This document shows positions 1 through 13,530 of a DNA stretch of 64,000 bases, in pieces. This DNA comes from Sesamum alatum. Taxonomy: Eukaryota; Streptophyta; Magnoliopsida; Lamiales; Pedaliaceae. Where the stretch lies: NCBI GenBank assembly GCA_034509735.1, contig JACGWO010000001.1:15950854-16014853 (forward strand). Direction: 5' to 3'. Within the stretch, counting starts at the first letter, position 1, and every line of letters begins with the position of its first letter. Under the pieces are notes generated by a model that worked only from the letters and a program-made list of their open reading frames with translations, was not told where the DNA came from and searched no databases. The translations under genes were made by a program, and so were the position numbers.

Positions 1-1984
1 GTTTCGATTCCCTCTTCGACCTCTTCCAATGACGATCACGGTTGCTACTCCCGCTTACTTCCAAGGAAATGGGAGCACTTTGCTTCTTATCTACTTCAAA
101 GAGTTCAACCACTTGAGAATTTCACTTGGGATGGGAAGTAGCCGGCTCACGAGGTTGGGCTTGGGCGACTCTTTCACCACACTTCTTACCTTTTGGAGAA
201 GCTTGACTTAGGCTTGAGGCGAGTAACTTCGTCAAGTTTTCTTCAAAGTAGCCACCGTGAACTCCAAGCCTCTACCTTTTGTATGCCTCAGAGGAGAACT
301 TCTTCATATTTGGGGGCATGGGAGGGAACAACACTTTTTCCATGATCTTGGACAGAATGCACATACATCAATAACGGATTCCACCCTCTAAAGAAGCTTC
401 GCGAACGTCTTGCGAAAGAATCCCCGACACGTCTTGGAAGAAACCAAATTAACGACTAAATCAATGAGGGCTATAGGGCTCAACAACAAAATGATCGCCT
501 TGCCGCAGAGGAAGGTAGTTCGAACGAACGGCCATAAAATAGATTTCTTCAGACTCTGTGGTGTGCCCGTCGTCTGTGAATGAAAAATCCTTGTCCCTCA
601 CAATCATGTTGCAAGTCCAAGAGATAAAGTCGCCTCTGTGTAGCCTTTTTCTCGCTTCTTGCGGATCGTAGTATTTTGCGGCTCCTTCGCCTGAAAAGAG
701 CGTCATCTTGGGCCCACGAACGCTTTGCACAAGTTGATAGTGAGTCTTGAAATAATAAGCTATCCAACTATAAACAAAGTGAATCAGAAATGGAGAGTGT
801 ACGCAAGTTGGCCTTGGGGAGTTGGAGATCTTATTCAAACCTCTGTAAATACTAGCCAAGATAGGAACTACAAGACCAATCCTTCGACTGGCTACCATAG
901 CACTCGCCACCTTGAAAACACTCGGGCGTATTGAACCAACATCTTGAGTGGGAAGGACAAAAGTACAAAGCCAACACGCCAAATACGCCGCCAAGAATGT
1001 CTCTTCCTTTGAACTCCCTTCGATACCAAGCCTCGAGAACAATGCCTCGTCCGCCATGGACCACTTGCCATGTACCCCAAAAGTCCCGGAGGGGTTATGG
1101 GTTGACTTAGGACGAACGGCCTTCTTTTCTTTACGCGGAGGGGGCTCGCGGTATTTCGTCGCCCTTCTAAGCCAAAACTTGACCCATTTATCGACAGGAA
1201 CTTGAGAGGATTGACCATCGTTATTACTCTTTCAAAGCAAATGGTAGGCGTGAAATAGGAACTTGCAAGAACGAGGCACAAGTCCCCGTCCTGTCTTGTC
1301 AATCCCGTTAAGCTCCTTTGCACTTGGAACAACCTCGTCATAAAGGAGTCCCGCCATAGGAAGTCCGGAAAGGGTATGCACGTCCCACAATGAAATAGAC
1401 AATTCTCCAAAGGACGTCAGAAAAGTGTTGGTAGATGGGCACCACGCTTCGCAAAATGCCTTGATGATATCGGAATTGCGGTCATAGGTAAATAGTGAGG
1501 CATATACGGCATCATATATTTGAGCCGCGACTAGCTTGTCTTTGCACCGGCTAAGTACGTCTTCCGTCCACTCCCAAAACCCTTTGATGAAGCGGAACTT
1601 GCTGGCAAAGTGAATGTTGTCGCCCCACTTGGCTTTTCCTTCAATAATGCGTCGGCCTAACGTCGGTAGAAAGCTTGGTTCATCAGAACAACGGTGATGG
1701 GTCGCTTGCAAAGACCACACCTTGGAAGTCTTGCTCAATGAAACTTCTCGAGACCATTGTTCCGTGTGAAGTGGAGTCGTCAACCTTGGCCATTGCTTCG
1801 CATATCGACCGATGAGAGGTGTGTGAGTCGTCAAAATCGTCCCTTTCTCTGTGAGTTGACTTTCATCGTCAAGAATTACTAAGTTTTGTGGACCGGAGGA
1901 AAGAGACTCATCTTCGAAGTAAACCATGTTGCAAGCTGTCGAAACAAAAAGGGAGAATGTAATTGAGCAAAAAAAAAAAATCAC
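1..1984 (-). pseudogene. Plant mobile domain (PMD) protein relic, antisense ORF of a gypsy-type element
   Basis: One minus-strand frame can be followed from 1984 to the window edge. Residues 1-250 (1984 to 1235) carry PMD-like features including SLWDVHTLSGLP and LVPRSCKFLFHAYHLL. A single TGA at 1232-1234 interrupts the frame, which then continues as VPVDKWVKFWLRRATKYR and on to the TGA at 461-463. Beyond that the same frame still reads FGFFQDVSG and VHGGYFEENLTKLL between further stops. PMD domains occur in host MAIN/MAIL proteins and in transposable elements; here the polypurine tract and LTR downstream on the opposite strand favour an antisense extra ORF of a Tat-type Ty3/gypsy element. 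The relic is cut by the window start. Family call fairly sure; element assignment is inference. Confidence 0.72.
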
Positions 1985-3210
1985 AAGGATTCACACTCAA
2001 TTAAAGAATAGCATGTGTCAAATTGCGACCTCTACTAGATTGTCGTCAAAGAATTGAGTTGACTTCAAAAAAAAAATTGACAAAGTGCTTCAAAGAAAAA
2101 GCCATGGATATTTCAACAGCAAAGCCAACGAGTTAAAGATGTCTAAAGTAATTTAATGCTCACATCCAAAAAATACTGACCATACTCAAATCAAATCAAA
2201 TCAAAGAATTACATGCAACAACATGAAAGCCCACATATTAAGCATTTGCAAGGAAAAAGGGTGCATATATTATTCTTTGATGTAAATAATCTGTCTCCAT
2301 TTGCATGGTCGGATGTCCTTGAGGAAATACTATGAAGGATCATGATGCATCACCCAAAAGCAAGTGTTTAAGAAAATAACCCATTATTGATTCTTCAAGA
2401 ATATAGGAACATAATGCTACCTTCAAAGACTATCAAATTGGGCCTAAACTATCCCATATGAATTAAGCAAGAAGTTACATGCACAGAAAGCATTCAAGAG
2501 ATGGAGAGAGGGTCTAATTATATTTGAGAACCAAAGCACACGGAGAACGCAAGTACGCCAAGAAGATTGCATATAGCCAACAAGTCAAATTCCGATGATA
2601 CGAAGTAATTGCTATGTATACCTTAGAAATTGCTTCGGAGATTGTTTCAAAAAAAGGAAGAAGAAGAACATTACCTAAAAAAAAATCGTCTCAGAAATTG
2701 TTGCAAACTAAGACGAGTTGCGGTAGACGTGGAGATCAAATTCCGAGAACTCGACGAGTCAAATCAATGTGTATGCCTCGTTGTTATGCTTCGTGTGTAC
2801 TCAATACAAAGAAGAAATCGCAAAGGGACGGCACGTAACCTGCGAAAGAAAAGAGACGATGACAATAATTCATTCAGGAATAAATATGAACAACTTCTAG
2901 GCTCGAAAAAGCACATAAATTAAATCACCATGGAACGCTGGATATTCATGTTTGCAGCGGTATAACTAAGCACTTTATATAGCACACTTCCACGTTTTGA
3001 TCAAAGTCGACAACGTCCAGAAGTTCTGTTAAATTAGAAGACCAAAGCAAGCAAATATTGTTCCCATTTTATTAATGCCAATTCTATCAAAGTCCGATTA
3101 AGGAAAGAAAAAAAAATGAGAAAAGGAAAGAGAAAGAAGTTGAGCTAAAGCCAATCTCATGGATGAAACTTCGAAATTGGTTTGGACTCTGTGAAGACAA
3201 ATTTAATTCA
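1985..3210. other. Non-coding tail between PMD ORF and LTR
   Basis: AT-rich DNA with only short lysine- and arginine-rich ORFs (for example 2630-2923 +), in which I recognise no protein. By position it would be the untranslated stretch between an extra antisense ORF and the 3' LTR of a gypsy element. Confidence 0.4.
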
Positions 3211-3219
3211 GAGGGGGGC
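3211..3219 (+). other. Polypurine tract-like site
   Basis: A GAGGGGGG run directly followed by TGAATC. This is the arrangement expected where plus-strand DNA synthesis of an LTR retrotransposon is primed, immediately before the TG that opens the 3' LTR. Confidence 0.5.
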
Positions 3220-4390
3220 TGAATCTTTCAATTTTGAAGGCCATTATACCCCGAACTCAGCAATGGTTCAATCCGTACTGATTGAAATGAATTCACCAAA
3301 ATTGTGAGGTCCAAAAAAAAACTAAATTCATATTTTCGCGACTCATTCACTTCGAAAATTATACTTTTAAGTATATGTTCGTGAACGAGTCTCGAGGGAG
3401 CATTTTTAGACAAATAAATTTTGCACCCAATCAAATGACGACAAGTGAAAAATATATATTATTTATCAATTATATTCTATTTTTCTATTTATATTTTGGA
3501 ATTTACTAAATTAATTTTAAATATAAATAGTTAAATTAATTTGTTATTTTAATATATATTTTGTCATCAAATCAACGATCGACACGTGTCAAATTGAGGT
3601 GTTCCGGCCAATCAAATCAAGACAAATATTTTTCATATTATCTCTTTAAAAAAAAATACAAAAATCAAAGAGATAATATTAAAATTGACCAATCATGTCT
3701 TCCCAAATATTTAATGTATTTATATCTTTAAATTAAAATAAAGAAATAATACAAAATAAGTGTTCAAGTTCACCACAACTCTACCTGTTTGACATCTATA
3801 TAAAGGGGTCCTGACAACTTATTCAAAACACACACACAGACACACACAAGCAAGAGAGCATTCAAGAAGTCTTGAAATCCTCTCAAGCACAAATCAAGGA
3901 CGATCCACGGCGTTCTAGGCAAGATTCAGAGCGTTTGTCGCGGAAATCGTCCAAAATCAGCGTTTAATTCGACAAGAAGTTAGAAGACCGGCGAATTAAT
4001 GTTATCAAGACAGAAGTCCACCTTGACGGAAGATCAAAGTCTCAAATCCACCAAGAAATATCTCAAATTCAAGTCGAATATCTTCAAGTTCATAGAGTTT
4101 GATCGGGGAACAAGTCAATGACCCCCGAATTAACGTTATTTAAAGTCAAAGTCAACATCAAAGGAGATCAAACATTGAGTTTCACCTCCGAAGTTGCCGA
4201 AGTCAAAGATTACGTTTTTGAAGACAAGAATCAGAGGTATTCAAGTAGAGATTTCGCACCCACAAAATACTCAATTCAATTCAAGAATTTATTTGTAATA
4301 TTTTCGTATTTCGTTAAATTCAAGAACACGAAAATTTATTTACAGTGTTATTTAAAATATAGCTCATATTTTCATTTAATTAATTTGTTC
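3220..4390 (+). repeat. Probable 3' LTR of a gypsy-type retrotransposon
   Basis: The segment starts with TG right after the polypurine tract. It contains a TATA box (TATATAAAGG at 3797-3806) followed by CA-rich and GA-rich transcribed-looking sequence (3820-4130), as in long plant gypsy LTRs. The right boundary is not resolved; the end given is where the T-rich termination-like sequence stops. No second LTR is visible because the element runs off the left edge. Confidence 0.45.
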
Positions 4391-5589
4391 TAACGGCGTT
4401 AACTTTTTGGATTTAACTACCCGTTTTGTTCTTACGTTTTTACTTTTTAGTTGAAACATAGAGGAAGAGAGAGAAGGTTTTCATACCAGAAACCAACCCA
4501 TTGCATCCTCACAGATTTTCTGCATTCTTTCATCTCTAGCCACTCTAATCACCACCCACCACCACCCTACCACCTCTTGCCTCCACCCCTCAGCCACCCC
4601 TCACTGTCGGCGCCACCGGTTCCTTTGCGGGTAGTACCGCCCCACCGCCACCGGTTGCAGTCGGAATTTTTTTCAACGGCTTTTCTGAGAATGCGCCTTA
4701 CCACTATAATTGCCTCATCCCGAACTATGCAACCCTCTCGTGTGTGACCCTTGGTCCTGCCGACATCGTGATATTTTCCTTAATCAAAAGACACAAAAAC
4801 CCTAAATTTTTTGCCACCCTCTTTTGGGATTGCTCCATCGCCGGCTGTCATCTTCTCAATGGTATCTTTCCACCATCTGACTCCCCTTCACCTAGCGATC
4901 TTCTCTACGGTTCATTTCCGAGCAACTCTCCATTCTTGGTCAGGTGGTTTTTGTCTCTTTTCAATATTGATAGCCAAGACTGATTGTAATTTCAATTAAT
5001 AAAATTTAAAAAAAAATCCTAGAATAGACATAAATGTGTTATTTTTTGTATGAGCAAATTAAATTGCAAAAAAGGAAATATGCCCACTGTAAGAAATTGA
5101 CAAAAAAGAAATAATTGTCCACTGTAAGAACACTTTCACCTTATTTTTATTTCAGAAACACACAACTATAAGATTCTATCAGTGTCCAAACATTAAATAT
5201 CAATGCAATTAAGATCTTACTAGCCATTTGTTAGTAGTAATTTTCCTAAATTATTACCCTTCAGCTTTATTAATAAAAATTTTAGTGCCAAGAATATGAA
5301 GATTGTTATTACCGCAACATAAATATTATAGTCACGTAATATTTGCTATCAACAATAAAGTTAAAATTGGCATTTGAATTGCATAACCAATTTTAATTTA
5401 CATAGCATATTTTGATTTTCTAGACCTATTCAAGTGATTTGCAAAATGAGAATGAGAGCAATAAATCAATTCATTTAACTTTAAAAAAAAAAAAAAGATT
5501 TGCTTTGTTATTTAGCAACCCTCAACCTACTGAAAATTCCACGCTTTGCACAATGAGAGCGAGAAAACATTGTATTTCTTTATATGTCA
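4391..5589. other. Intergenic, no gene recognised
   Basis: AT-rich, with one C-rich stretch (about 4540-4660, CCACC repeats) that opens proline-rich ORFs such as 4451-4747 + and 4744-4983 +. Composition explains these frames; I see no conserved domain. Confidence 0.5.
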
Positions 5590-5821
5590 AATAAAAAGGG
5601 CAAAATAGTTTTTTACACATTTAAAGTGAGGCCAAAAACAGTAAAAAACTAAACCCACTTGCACAACAAGCGCGTATCAAGCACACCCCGTTAGTTTCTA
5701 ATAGTGAGGGAAGTTTTTGTTGTATTTTAAATAACACGGGTGTTCTTTTCCTATAAAATTATTGTGGGAGATTTTAGCTATTAAATGAAAACAAAAGGGG
5801 TGTTATGCAATTTTCCCTTAA
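5590..5821. repeat. Possible small inverted-repeat element
   Basis: The left edge AAGGGCAAAATAG and right edge CAATTTTCCCTT are imperfect inverted repeats enclosing a unique core. This resembles the many GGG(T/C)AAAAT-ended elements of this window. No clear target duplication. Confidence 0.25.
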
Positions 5822-7825
5822 TTAAAAGCAATGGCTGTTGGCAATTATTTATCCCACCTACACCACCACCACGCCTTACTTTTCCCCTCTCCTTCTTTCA
5901 TCTTTCCCAAAGTCAAAAGATAAATTAATCACAGCCGTCCGAGGCACAAACTCCGACAACATCCTATTCTTTCCTATTTTTTTCCTTTCTTTTTCTTTTT
6001 CTTTTTTTATACTTTTTATAAACAAAAATAATAATAATTTGGTTAACACTTCATAAAAGTTAAAATATTTTTTAGTTTTTTCACGTAATAGCTTACTAAT
6101 GTTATTTGCGCAATGAATGAAAACAGACTTCAATTTTTCTTGAAAATTAATTGACAATTATATCCTTATTTATTCGAGTATTACAATAATTTTGTAATTA
6201 ATTTTCTTAATAAGTTTGCAGCGCATGATAATATTTTATACTCAATCATGCATAGTTATTATTTATTAATACAAGATATACTGATTATTTAACTGATCAA
6301 AACTATTGTCATATTTAAAAACAGACACGCAAATTGAATTTTTAATTTCTATATATAAAAATTTATATTATTTTAGTTATCTAAATAAAAATAAAAATAT
6401 ATCGAACAATTTGAAATAAAAAATATTCAATCATATCAAAATGAAGCAAAGTGAGACAAACCATCTGAATTTCCACACAAATTATTGGTAGTTATTTGTA
6501 CATGAACGAAATTATTACTTTTTAAAAAAAAATACAACGATGTTATTAAAGCAACCAACAGACTATTACAATATTTAATGCACAGTATTATAACAATATT
6601 TTTAAAGTTATCAACAACAACTTCAAAGTAAATAAAGAATCAATATACACATATTATTATAAAAATAGACTCCACACCTATATTATAGGTTCAGAGTCAC
6701 AATCTTTTGATTATGAGACCTCAACCCCACCATTCAAACAAAGGATAATTGGTGAAATTATTACTCAACTTGCTCTCTTGTTTTATTTTCGATGGGAAGT
6801 TTCGTTGGGCCAAGGATGCTATAAGCTATAACCTTGTCAAAGTCAAAGAGCAACGTTGTGGAGCAGGTAGTTAAACTCTCAACTCCTTTAATTTTAATTT
6901 TAATTTTATTTTTATTTTTTCTTAAGTATATTGATAATTTTAAATCAATTAATATACTATTCTTACAATATTTAATATATAATACAACAATATTTTTAAA
7001 TCAACCAACAAACTCAAAATAAATAAAAAATAATAATATACTATCTCCGTATAACCCGAACTCAGGTCCTTTTAATTATTAGACATCAACCTCACTCACT
7101 CAAACAAGGGATCATTTATAAAACTTCTTTAAAATTAAATGCACCCAAAACCCAACATAAAAAATCTAAATTCTATTAGGTTGTGTTTGGATGAATGAAT
7201 TTGAATTTAATGAAAGAATTTCATCCACTTCATATTAAGAGAAATTCAACGATAATTTTCTAACTTTTGAATGAGAGTGGGAAGATGTGAAAATTCCTAA
7301 CTCCAAATCTATCAATCCAAATTTAGCAATATAGAAACTACTGACAATATGATATATCTATCATTTTCTGTATTATTACTATTATTTTTCTCTCATCAAA
7401 TACCAATTTACATCTAAAAAGGCACAAAGCAACAAAATTCAAATATGGGTTGTTAAGGCGTCGACATCTATCTCTTTCTCTCATATTATTTTTGAACTTT
7501 GGCTCACGGGACTTTGTCAATTTGTCAAATTTTTAATGATCCCTTTTGGAATTTTATTATTATGATGAGTATATAAAAATGGAAAATTGACACTTAAAAG
7601 AGAAGGATGCAAGAGAATCCAAGGAATAAAGTAAGCAATTGGATATGCTTAATTAGTCCTAAATTCAACTACCCCCTATTTGGTTACATTATGTGTGATG
7701 ACAATATTTCATGTACAACTATTTGATTAATGAGACCTTTTTATTACCCTAGTCGACTTTTGCTTGCAGTTGACTTGGGTAAAGTTCTTACAACTTACAC
7801 TCGTTACTTTGTTGTCGGAGAATCT
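5822..7825. other. Intergenic AT-rich DNA with a decayed direct duplication
   Basis: No gene recognised. Two related stretches about 360 bp apart (around 6545-6760 and 6905-7110) share landmarks such as TTACAATATTTAAT, an AACAATATTTTTAAA core, and a closing CAAACAA-GGAT segment. They look like an old tandem duplication. Confidence 0.35.
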
Positions 7826-8192
7826 ATAAAATTTCATTTTTAGTCCTATAGATTAGGGGATTTAAATAATTTTAGTCTTATATTTTATGAAATTTTAAAA
7901 TGGTGTCAAATTGAGAAAACTCAATATATTTGGACCTATGCTTTATGCGATTTTTAAAATGGTCCCAAAATTGAGAAAAATCAACATATTTAGTCTTTTA
8001 CTTTACGGGATTTTTGGGACTAAATGTGTTGAACTTTTTCAATTTTGAGATCATTTTGAAAATTTCGTAAAGCATAAGACTAAATGTGTTGAGTTTTCCA
8101 AATTTTAGGACTATTCTGAAAATTTCATAAAGCAGATGACTAAAAGTGTTGAACTCCTTATCTTATGGAACTAAAAGTGTCATTTTGCCCGG
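7826..8192. repeat. Foldback (inverted-repeat) element
   Basis: The left end (TTTCATTTTTAGTCC) and right end (GGAACTAAAAGTGTCATTTT) are inverted copies. Inside, a block of about 60 bp containing GACTAAATGTGTTGA occurs repeatedly in both orientations, so most of the element can fold on itself. It looks like a non-autonomous Mutator-like or foldback element; no exact target duplication was found. Confidence 0.5.
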
Positions 8193-9746
8193 ACAAAACG
8201 TAGCAATGCAAGGTACAAAAGTTGAAGAAGGAAAGAAGCACTCTTTATAGAAATTTCAAAATAGTTGGGATACAATTTGCACTAAGTTCTATATTTGGTA
8301 TAATTACAAATATTTTTTTTGTTATTTGAAAATTATTAATATCTCTATGATATTTGACATAATTATGTACCCTTGGACGATAAGGTGGAAATATCGACTT
8401 TACCGTTTTAAAATTTCTTTTTCTTAATTTAGAAAATGTTAAATTTTTTTATGTTGTGCAATGTGCCATTGGCGTATCGTTGTTTATGCTTTGTGTATTT
8501 TAAAAAAGACATTTTTAGTCCATAAAAATATTTTAACAAATATTTAGAACTATAATTCAAGATTTAAAAGAGTATTTTGGGTAGTTCAACACAAAATTGT
8601 AACATAACTGTAAGTTTAGTGTAAATAACTTTAAATAAAATAAAGAAAACTTACTACTAATATAAATTAGTTTATGAACAGACCACTTTTAAATTCCTAG
8701 GTGGTGTGGTAAGAATTATTTTCCTGTTTAAGGAAATATCATAATTGAAAAAACCGTTATTCAAATATAATTTTGGAATTTTAATTAAAAGAATCCCTCA
8801 AATGCCCAAAAAAGACGTGGCTCCAATAGTTCCACGTAAGAGGAAGGATAAAACAGAAATAAATCTACACTTAACATTAATAATCTATACTAAGATAAAA
8901 ATAAAATCTTGATTTTACATCAAAGAATGATTACTTACACTGTAAAATTAAATTTTCGTTGTGCCAATAATACTCATAAGTTGGTTTATTTTATTTATTT
9001 ATTTATTATTATTTTTGTTAAATTTGACGTGTCTCTTTATATATTTTTCTTATTTATAGTATAATATATTTTAAAACGTAAAATATTATTTATTATATGC
9101 CAGTAGGACGGCATGCCACGTCAACTAATAATATATAATAAATGCTCCATTATTTTTCGGTTCAGAACTATATTTTTTCTTTCATTAAATTCTTTGAAAT
9201 GATGAATTTAAATTTGAAATAAGAATTTGAAGAAATGATTTCAAATACATACATATAAAAAAAATGACATCCAGCAATATCTAACAAAATATTTTAGATT
9301 TAAATTTAGCCAGATAAGTCTCAAAGATTTGTTTTTAGGAATTTAAAATCCATAATTTATCAATCCAAATGCGACCTCAATCAGATTGACTTAAATATCG
9401 AATGTTATCATTTAAACCAACCCAATATCTCTTAATAATACAAACTAATTCATCGGCAAAATTACTTTCTTGAATCATCATATTCACACTTGATTTTAAA
9501 GAAAAAAACAATAATAATGAGTTCAAAGTGGTAATTGTAAGATACTTATAGAGAAATACATATTGAATCAATAAATTCACCTTAAGTGAGATAAACACTT
9601 ATTATAATGAACCCACATCAAACAAGATAAATATTCGCATGTGTGATGGGACTCAAGTCCATGAGTATTTCGAACTTATTAATGGAACTTCAATTTTAAT
9701 CACTTAATTAAGACATCATTATTGTAATCATAAGATACTTATCAAC
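8193..9746. other. Intergenic DNA with a dispersed repeat
   Basis: No gene recognised. About 8925-9120 is related to 26262-26450: both start near TTACACTG, pass through TTTAAAACGTA-TAATATTATTT and end near a CAGGA/CAGTAGGA segment. They are two diverged copies of an unnamed dispersed repeat. Confidence 0.35.
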
Positions 9747-9749
9747 CTT

Positions 9750-10460
9750 CATTACAAAAAAATACGGGAATTGAAACGATAATATGAACGATTTTTTTAA
9801 TTTTTGGAACGGTAAATAGTTCACTGTATCCTTTGGGACTGCAATTAGGAACGGTTGAGGAACGGGAGGCAATCTGCCGCAATAAGAGGCGATCCTAACA
9901 ATTAGGAACGGTAACGAAGCCACCGTTCCTATTTGGGAACGGTTTTTGGCCTATTTTCGGGGTACCGTTCGTAATTACCTTTGTACGTATGAATTTATAT
10001 TTTTTACATTTGGAACACCTTATAAACTTTAGGAACGGTAGCATCGAAATTAAATCGCGCAATTAGGAACGGTAGTTAGAACACATTTTGGAATTGTCAC
10101 CTTATGTTGTGGATACGATTTAGCATGGTATCTGGAATACATGTAGGAACGGTAAGTTGTATAGATTAGGATCGGTAACTGGAATATATTTTGTCGCATC
10201 CCTTAGCAACGGTTTTAGCACTCCAACTTTGGAATACCACTTTGGACCGGTTTTTGGTATTTTTTTTAGAACAAAAGCCTAACCACGAAAGAATTAATTT
10301 TGGAATACATGTAAGCACGGTACGTCCCATCTTTGGGAACGGTTGTCTTCTATTTATGGAATGGTTATTTCATCGGTATTGGGAACGGCAAGTTTTTTAT
10401 AACAGTCAAATTTTGGAACGGTATTTGGCGCTGAAACGCCGTCTAAAGTACCGTTCCTAA
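9750..10460. repeat. CACTA subterminal repeat array (left)
   Basis: Multiple GGAACGGT motifs and variants, in both orientations, spaced irregularly through about 700 bp inside the left terminus. In En/Spm elements such motifs are the binding sites of the TNPA protein. Short ORFs across this array have no coding support. Confidence 0.85.
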
Positions 10461-10702
10461 CAAATGAATTATTAATTTTTTTTATAGTAATAATTATTAT
10501 CATTTAAATATAAATTAAATTATTAATAATATTTTGATTTTATATTTAATATTTAAATATGAAAATAATTTAAAAATAAAAATTATATTAAATATGAATA
10601 TTATCCCATTTAATTACAAAAAAATAAAAAAAAAAATACATAATCTACTCCTCGTCCCCCTCGGCCTCGTCCATCTCGTCAATGTCTGGAAGGGTGGGGT
10701 CT

Positions 10703-12181
10703 TTAGGAGGCCGTGACGGGCCGGCGCCGGAGTGACTGGTCTGCATGGTTCATCATGCCCATCATCATCTCCTCGAGGCGGACCATCCGACCCTCCATGT
10801 TTGACGAAGGCGCGGGCATTGGTGGTGGCGGTGGTGATGGTGAGGTAACGGTCTGGCTGAGACCTAGGGCCTCAGAACCAAGACCAAATACTCGACCCTT
10901 GTTCTTGCCCCCAACGCAAGCCAGCCACATCTGCTGCTCGGTCTGCGCCACCGAGCCCTCTGATTCGGAAGCAGGATCCCCAGGATTGCACGGGGGCCTG
11001 AGACTGATGATCCTCCATCATCTTCTGGAACATCTCCTGCAAAAATAATTAAAATAAATTAGAAAATTTTCAAACATTTAAAAAAATAAACTAGAATGTA
11101 CTAAGTACAACTTACCTCTAACTCCGCTGCCCTCGGCCCGCTCCAGCCGCCGTCGGCCTTCTTCTTGTAGCATCTGGAGATAACTCCATCTGCTTCACTG
11201 GCCGGCCGAGCTGCTCCTCCTATAAAAAGAAATGGGAAACAATTATTATCATTTTAATTTAATAGTAATAAATAATTGAAATAACATTAAATATATTACC
11301 AATTTCCGCTTGTGCATACCGACGGAGACAGATCCCCCGCGGTACACAGTAGCGGATGCGACTGGGTTGGCGTTCCGGTTCACCTTGTTCTTCTTGCACT
11401 CCTACTTGAACTCCGGGGACTCCCAGTACAGGAGGAGCTGCCGCCAGACCTCGTTCGCCAACCATAGAGGCTTCTGCAGGGACTGCCTGGCGAGGACGAA
11501 CTTCTTCCTGAGGAACTTCCCCACCCAAACATAGAAGATCTTGAACATCGACTCATCGTCCCACCAGTACGTTTCTGTATTTAAATATATATATATATAT
11601 ATACATATATCATAACTTAGATTGTTAAAATATTTAAAAATAAAAATTAATTGCCGTTACCTTCAAACTCTCAAATTAGAAATGCTGGTGCTCTGGCGGC
11701 ACCTTGCGCAAACTGCCCCAAGGATGGGGATAGTGTCCTCGCACGACCGCGTACATGTGCTCGTGGATCTTCCGATCAGAACTGAAATTATAAAATAATT
11801 AGTATGACATAAACATATTAATTTAAATTACAAAAAATAATTTCAAAATGTATATATACCTCGCATCGGCGAGTGTGATGTACTGGCGCGTGGATGGTGG
11901 TGGGAGTGGTGGGGCAGGTGGGGTGGTGGTGGTGGGGCAGGACGGGCCGGATCGACCGCCGGTACGGTAGTGGATGGTCCGCCACCCTCCTCGACAGGTG
12001 CAGCCGTAGACGTACCGGGCTGCTGATCCGGCGCAAGTGGTGTGGGTACCTGCTCTGCCGGTGGTGGTGGTGGTGGTCGGAACGCTGCTTCCCTATCTTG
12101 GGAAGCAACACCGGCCGGCGGTATAGCTGGTGAGCCGCGGCCACGTCCATCTCCTCGAGGTGGACAATCCCGACCAGACAT
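10703..12181 (-). pseudogene. TNPA-like CACTA protein (Transposase_24 type), degraded
   Basis: Five exon-like blocks with GT-AG borders can be traced: 12181-11860, 11781-11661, 11574-11300, 11219-11116 and 11036-10703. Block 1 opens MSGRDCPPRGDGRGRG, is proline-rich and ends RQYITLADAR. Block 2 has HPWGSLRKVPPEHQHF. Block 3 has KPLWLANEVWRQLLLYW and ESPEFK followed by TAG. Block 4 has KKADGGWSGPRAAELE. Block 5 has WLACVGGKNKGRVFGLGSEA. These are typical of the plant En/Spm Transposase_24 family. In-frame stops (after EHQHF and ESPEFK) and frame changes inside blocks 1, 4 and 5 show decay. It is the second gene of the element, downstream of TNPD. Confidence 0.75.
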
Positions 12182-13530
12182 GATCTATAATTTTTTTAAA
12201 AAATATTAGTCGTATGAATTTAAAAAATACATGTGAAGTATCAATTTATTTTAATAATTATAATTTTTGTAATTTTTTAAAATAATTATGCAAACTAAAT
12301 CCTAAAATTGTATACTAAGTCCCAAAATTAATCTAATAAATGGATAATTAATCCCAATTTTGTTATTGAAATTTTTCCTACAATATTTACTAAATCCTAA
12401 AATTATTTCCTAAAATATATACTAACACACAAAATTGAGGCTTAATTACACTAAATCCTTCTATTTTCCCTATATATCTATACTAAATCCCAAATTTTGA
12501 CCCTAAAATTTCACTAAATCCTTCTATTTTTCTATATATTTATACTAAATTCTAAAATTTGACCCTAAAATTGCACTAAATCCTTGTATTTTTCTATATA
12601 TTTATACTAAATAATAATATTTGCCTATATCCTTATAGAATATTATAGAAAATTACCAAAAATTTCTAAAATTTCAGAAAATTAACAAATTTCATATATT
12701 ATGAGTAAAATTTGATTTAAATTTTTGTTAAAAATACATAATTTTAAAAAATTACATAAAATTTTGAAAATATTTTAAATTTATAGAAAATGACATAAAA
12801 AAATTTAAAAATTCAGAAAATTATCAGAAAAATCACCAAAAATTTAAAATTTACAGAATATTTTCTGAAAATTTTCGAATTTTCATAATTTCAGAAATTT
12901 ACATTAAAATTCTACAATTTATTTAAATTTACAGAAATTTACATTAAATTATAAGAAAATTTCCGAATTTTCATATTTTTAAAATATACAAATTTCCAGT
13001 TTTTTAATAGAAAATCACACTAATTACAATAATTCACACTGATTGCAGAAAATCACACTAATTACAATAATTCACACTAATTGACAGAAAAATCACCAAA
13101 AATTACAGAAAATACACACTAATTACAGAAAAATCACCAAAAATTCACACTAATTACAGAAAATCACAAAAAATAACAGAAAATTCAAACTAATTACAAA
13201 AAATTTACACTAATTACAAAAAAATCACAAAAAATTCACACTAATTAAAATCACCAAAAATTACAGAAAATTCACACTAATTACAGAAAATCACCAAAAA
13301 TAACAGAAAATTCAAACTAATTACAGAAAATTCACACTAATTTCATACAGTAATTAGAAAAAAATATTTACAGAAATTACATACCATCGACAATTACATA
13401 CTATTACAAAAATTTACAGAAAATCAATGCAAAATACAGAAATGAAACAATTTACACAAACAGATTGAAAATTCAGATTCTGCATTTTCAGAAAAATGCA
13501 AAACAAAAAAAAAGGGTTTATAACAACCCT
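12182..13530. other. AT-rich intron or leader of the CACTA TNPA gene
   Basis: Extremely AT-rich DNA built of short variants of TTACAGAAAATCACACTAA. The second CACTA element has the complementary kind of sequence (59340-60400, GTAATTTCTGAAATTATTG-like) at the same place, between a C-rich leader and the TNPA coding exon. I read it as a 5' intron. Confidence 0.5.

Noticed and set aside
2614..2923. Basic ORFs on the plus strand as a gene
   Set aside because: Lysine/arginine-rich from AAG/AGA composition, two overlapping frames, no family features.
4451..4999. Overlapping proline-rich ORFs
   Set aside because: Low-complexity CCACC sequence, no domain, no splice or promoter support.
11894..12133. 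Plus-strand tryptophan/glycine-rich ORF
   Set aside because: Antisense to the proline-rich exon of the CACTA TNPA relic.
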